Both the position numbers and the translations under genes were made by a program. Below are positions 7,619 to 8,321 of a stretch of 8,321 bases of DNA, in pieces (position 1 is the stretch's first letter; each line of letters starts with the position of its first letter). Location: the NCBI GenBank assembly GCA_003506745.1, contig DNYQ01000233.1, forward strand, positions 1 to 8,321. Reading direction: 5' to 3'. This DNA is from Syntrophaceae bacterium (GTDB lineage: Bacteria > Desulfobacterota > Syntrophia > Syntrophales > Smithellaceae). Under the pieces are notes generated by a model, which was not told the origin of the DNA, made no database searches, and saw only the letters and a list, made by a program, of their open reading frames with translations.

Positions 7619-7679
7619 GTGATGAGCAATGAGTGGTGAGTGGTGAGTGGTGAGTGATGAGTAGCAAGCAACGGGCAAC
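7575..7679 (+). repeat. Degenerate heptanucleotide tandem array at a gene junction
   Basis: About 15 consecutive 7-mers. From 7582 they read GAGCGAC, GAGCAAC x3, GAGCAAT, GAGTGAT, GAGCAAT, GAGTGGT x3, GAGTGAT, GAGTAGC, AAGCAAC, GGGCAAC; the unit at 7575 is a degenerate AAGTGAC. The consensus is roughly GAGYRRY. The array encodes the last residues and the stop codon (TGA 7616-7618) of the kinase-DegV gene, fills the 38-nt gap, and supplies the ATG (7657) and first 7-8 codons of the glycosyltransferase gene. Similar GAGTGATGAG-type arrays are, from memory, scattered through some bacterial genomes, where the reverse strand gives spurious ORFs rich in SLLITHYS-like repeats. It probably invaded or expanded at the junction. 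Confidence 0.9.
7642..7647 (+). promoter_or_regulatory. Repeat-derived Shine-Dalgarno-like site for the glycosyltransferase
   Basis: The three GAGTGGT units produce GGTGAG at 7635, 7642 and 7649. The middle copy ends 9 nt before ATG 7657, a suitable spacing for a weak Shine-Dalgarno, and no better site is present, so ribosome loading on this gene appears to depend on repeat sequence. Confidence 0.4.
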
Positions 7680-8321
7680 AGGACGTTTAAAAGGCCGATT
7701 TGCCTTTATTATTCCGGTTTACAACCATGCGGCAACGGTGGCGCAGGTGGTAAAACAGGCCAGGGCCATGAATTATCCCGTTTTTGTCGTGGATGACGGC
7801 TCGACGGATGAAACCCCCAAGCGTTTGGCGGAAATCAAGGACATTCATGTCTTGCGTCATGAGAAAAACGAAGGCAAGGGCGCGGCGATCATGACCGGTT
7901 TCATGGCCGCCTCCCATGTGGCCGACTTCGCGATCACGATTGATGCGGACGGCCAGCACGATCCCGAAGACGCCTTGAATTTAATTGAAGCCATTCCGCT
8001 GAAAAAACGGCCTTTGGTTGTCGGGGCGCGCAAAGGCATGGATTCCATCCGTGACGCCCACATTCCCTGGACCAGCCGCTTCGGCCGGAAGTTTTCCAAT
8101 TTCTGGGTCCGGCTGTCCGGCGGGCCGAAACTTTCGGACACCCAAAGCGGCATGAGAATTTATCCGCTTCCCGAAGCCATGAGCCTTCCCGTGCGGGCGC
8201 GGCGTTTTCAGTTCGAAGTGGAAATTCTGGTGCAGGCCAAACGAAAAGGCATTCCGATTCTCGAAGCGCCGATCAGCGTATCCTATCATCCCGACGGTTC
8301 AAGAATTTCCCATTTTCGTCC
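7657..8321 (+). CDS. Family 2 glycosyltransferase, 3' end cut by the window edge
   Basis: 221 codons are visible and the frame is still open at the right edge. GT-A fold signs are FAFIIPVYNHAATV (15-28), VVDDGSTDETP (44-54) with the nucleotide-binding Asp pair at 46-47, and the metal-binding DADGQHD at 96-102. DTQSGMR (161-167) and RFQFEVEIL (183-191) are conserved in the polyprenyl-phosphate/dolichyl-phosphate mannosyltransferase-like branch. No membrane helix is seen in this part. The ATG at 7657 lies in the heptamer repeat, 6 bases after an in-frame TGA at 7651, and no other in-frame ATG occurs until residue 38, beyond the first motif; GTG 7654 is possible. It would transfer a sugar from an NDP-sugar. 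Aryl polyene loci contain such a GT2, often next to or fused with an LpxL-type acyltransferase, so a fusion downstream is possible but cannot be seen. The acceptor is unknown. Confidence 0.9.
   Translation, partial: MSSKQRATGRLKGRFAFIIPVYNHAATVAQVVKQARAMNYPVFVVDDGSTDETPKRLAEIKDIHVLRHEKNEGKGAAIMTGFMAASHVADFAITIDADGQHDPEDALNLIEAIPLKKRPLVVGARKGMDSIRDAHIPWTSRFGRKFSNFWVRLSGGPKLSDTQSGMRIYPLPEAMSLPVRARRFQFEVEILVQAKRKGIPILEAPISVSYHPDGSRISHFR

Noticed and set aside
6992..7678. Minus-strand open frames starting in the heptamer array, with HHSPL/ITHCSLLVARC-like repeats
   Set aside because: The repetitive N-terminus is the reverse translation of the heptamer repeat, a well-known source of spurious gene calls; the rest is antisense to the DegV domain.
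7575..7679. CRISPR array
   Set aside because: The units are 7 bp and contiguous, with no spacers.

Overview
The window holds seven tightly packed genes, all on the + strand, that read as one operon. Gaps and overlaps, in order: an 8-nt overlap, a 9-nt gap, a 33-nt gap, a 4-nt ATGA overlap, a 1-nt gap and a 38-nt gap. Only the first 150 bases, which are AT-rich, look non-coding. The last gene runs off the right edge. The sequence is bacterial with moderate GC. The gene set (type II ketosynthase pair, ammonia-lyase, hotdog thioesterase, GT2 glycosyltransferase), an O2-sensitive cobalamin-type radical SAM enzyme and a degenerate GAGCAAC/GAGTGAT-type heptamer array together suggest an anaerobic Gram-negative bacterium, perhaps Desulfobacterota (Syntrophus/Smithella-like). 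That placement is inference; no rRNA or other phylogenetic marker is present.

Layout: 151-1404 catalytically complete beta-ketoacyl-ACP synthase; 1397-2638 KAS-fold partner with all three catalytic residues replaced (chain-length-factor-like); 2648-3877 B12-binding-type radical SAM enzyme; 3911-5464 MIO-type aromatic amino acid ammonia-lyase; 5461-5877 4HBT-family hotdog thioesterase; 5879-7618 fusion of a FakA-like DAK/DhaL kinase with a DegV/FakB fatty-acid-binding domain; 7575-7679 heptanucleotide repeat array at the next gene junction; 7657-8321 start of a GT2 glycosyltransferase, cut by the window end.

How the genes may work together (inference): the ammonia-lyase would supply an aryl-acrylate starter, the KS/CLF pair would extend it, the thioesterase would release the chain, and the glycosyltransferase (with downstream genes) would attach it to a lipid or sugar. 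This is the logic of aryl polyene (APE) and flexirubin-type pigments in Gram-negative bacteria. Two parts are not, to my knowledge, standard in described APE loci. One is the radical SAM enzyme, which could carry out an oxygen-independent tailoring step. The other is the single-chain fatty-acid-kinase-like protein, which could convert a free aryl or acyl acid to an acyl-phosphate. No ACP, ketoreductase, dehydratase, acyl/aryl ligase, acyltransferase or exporter lies in the window, so the pathway is incomplete here and must continue outside it.
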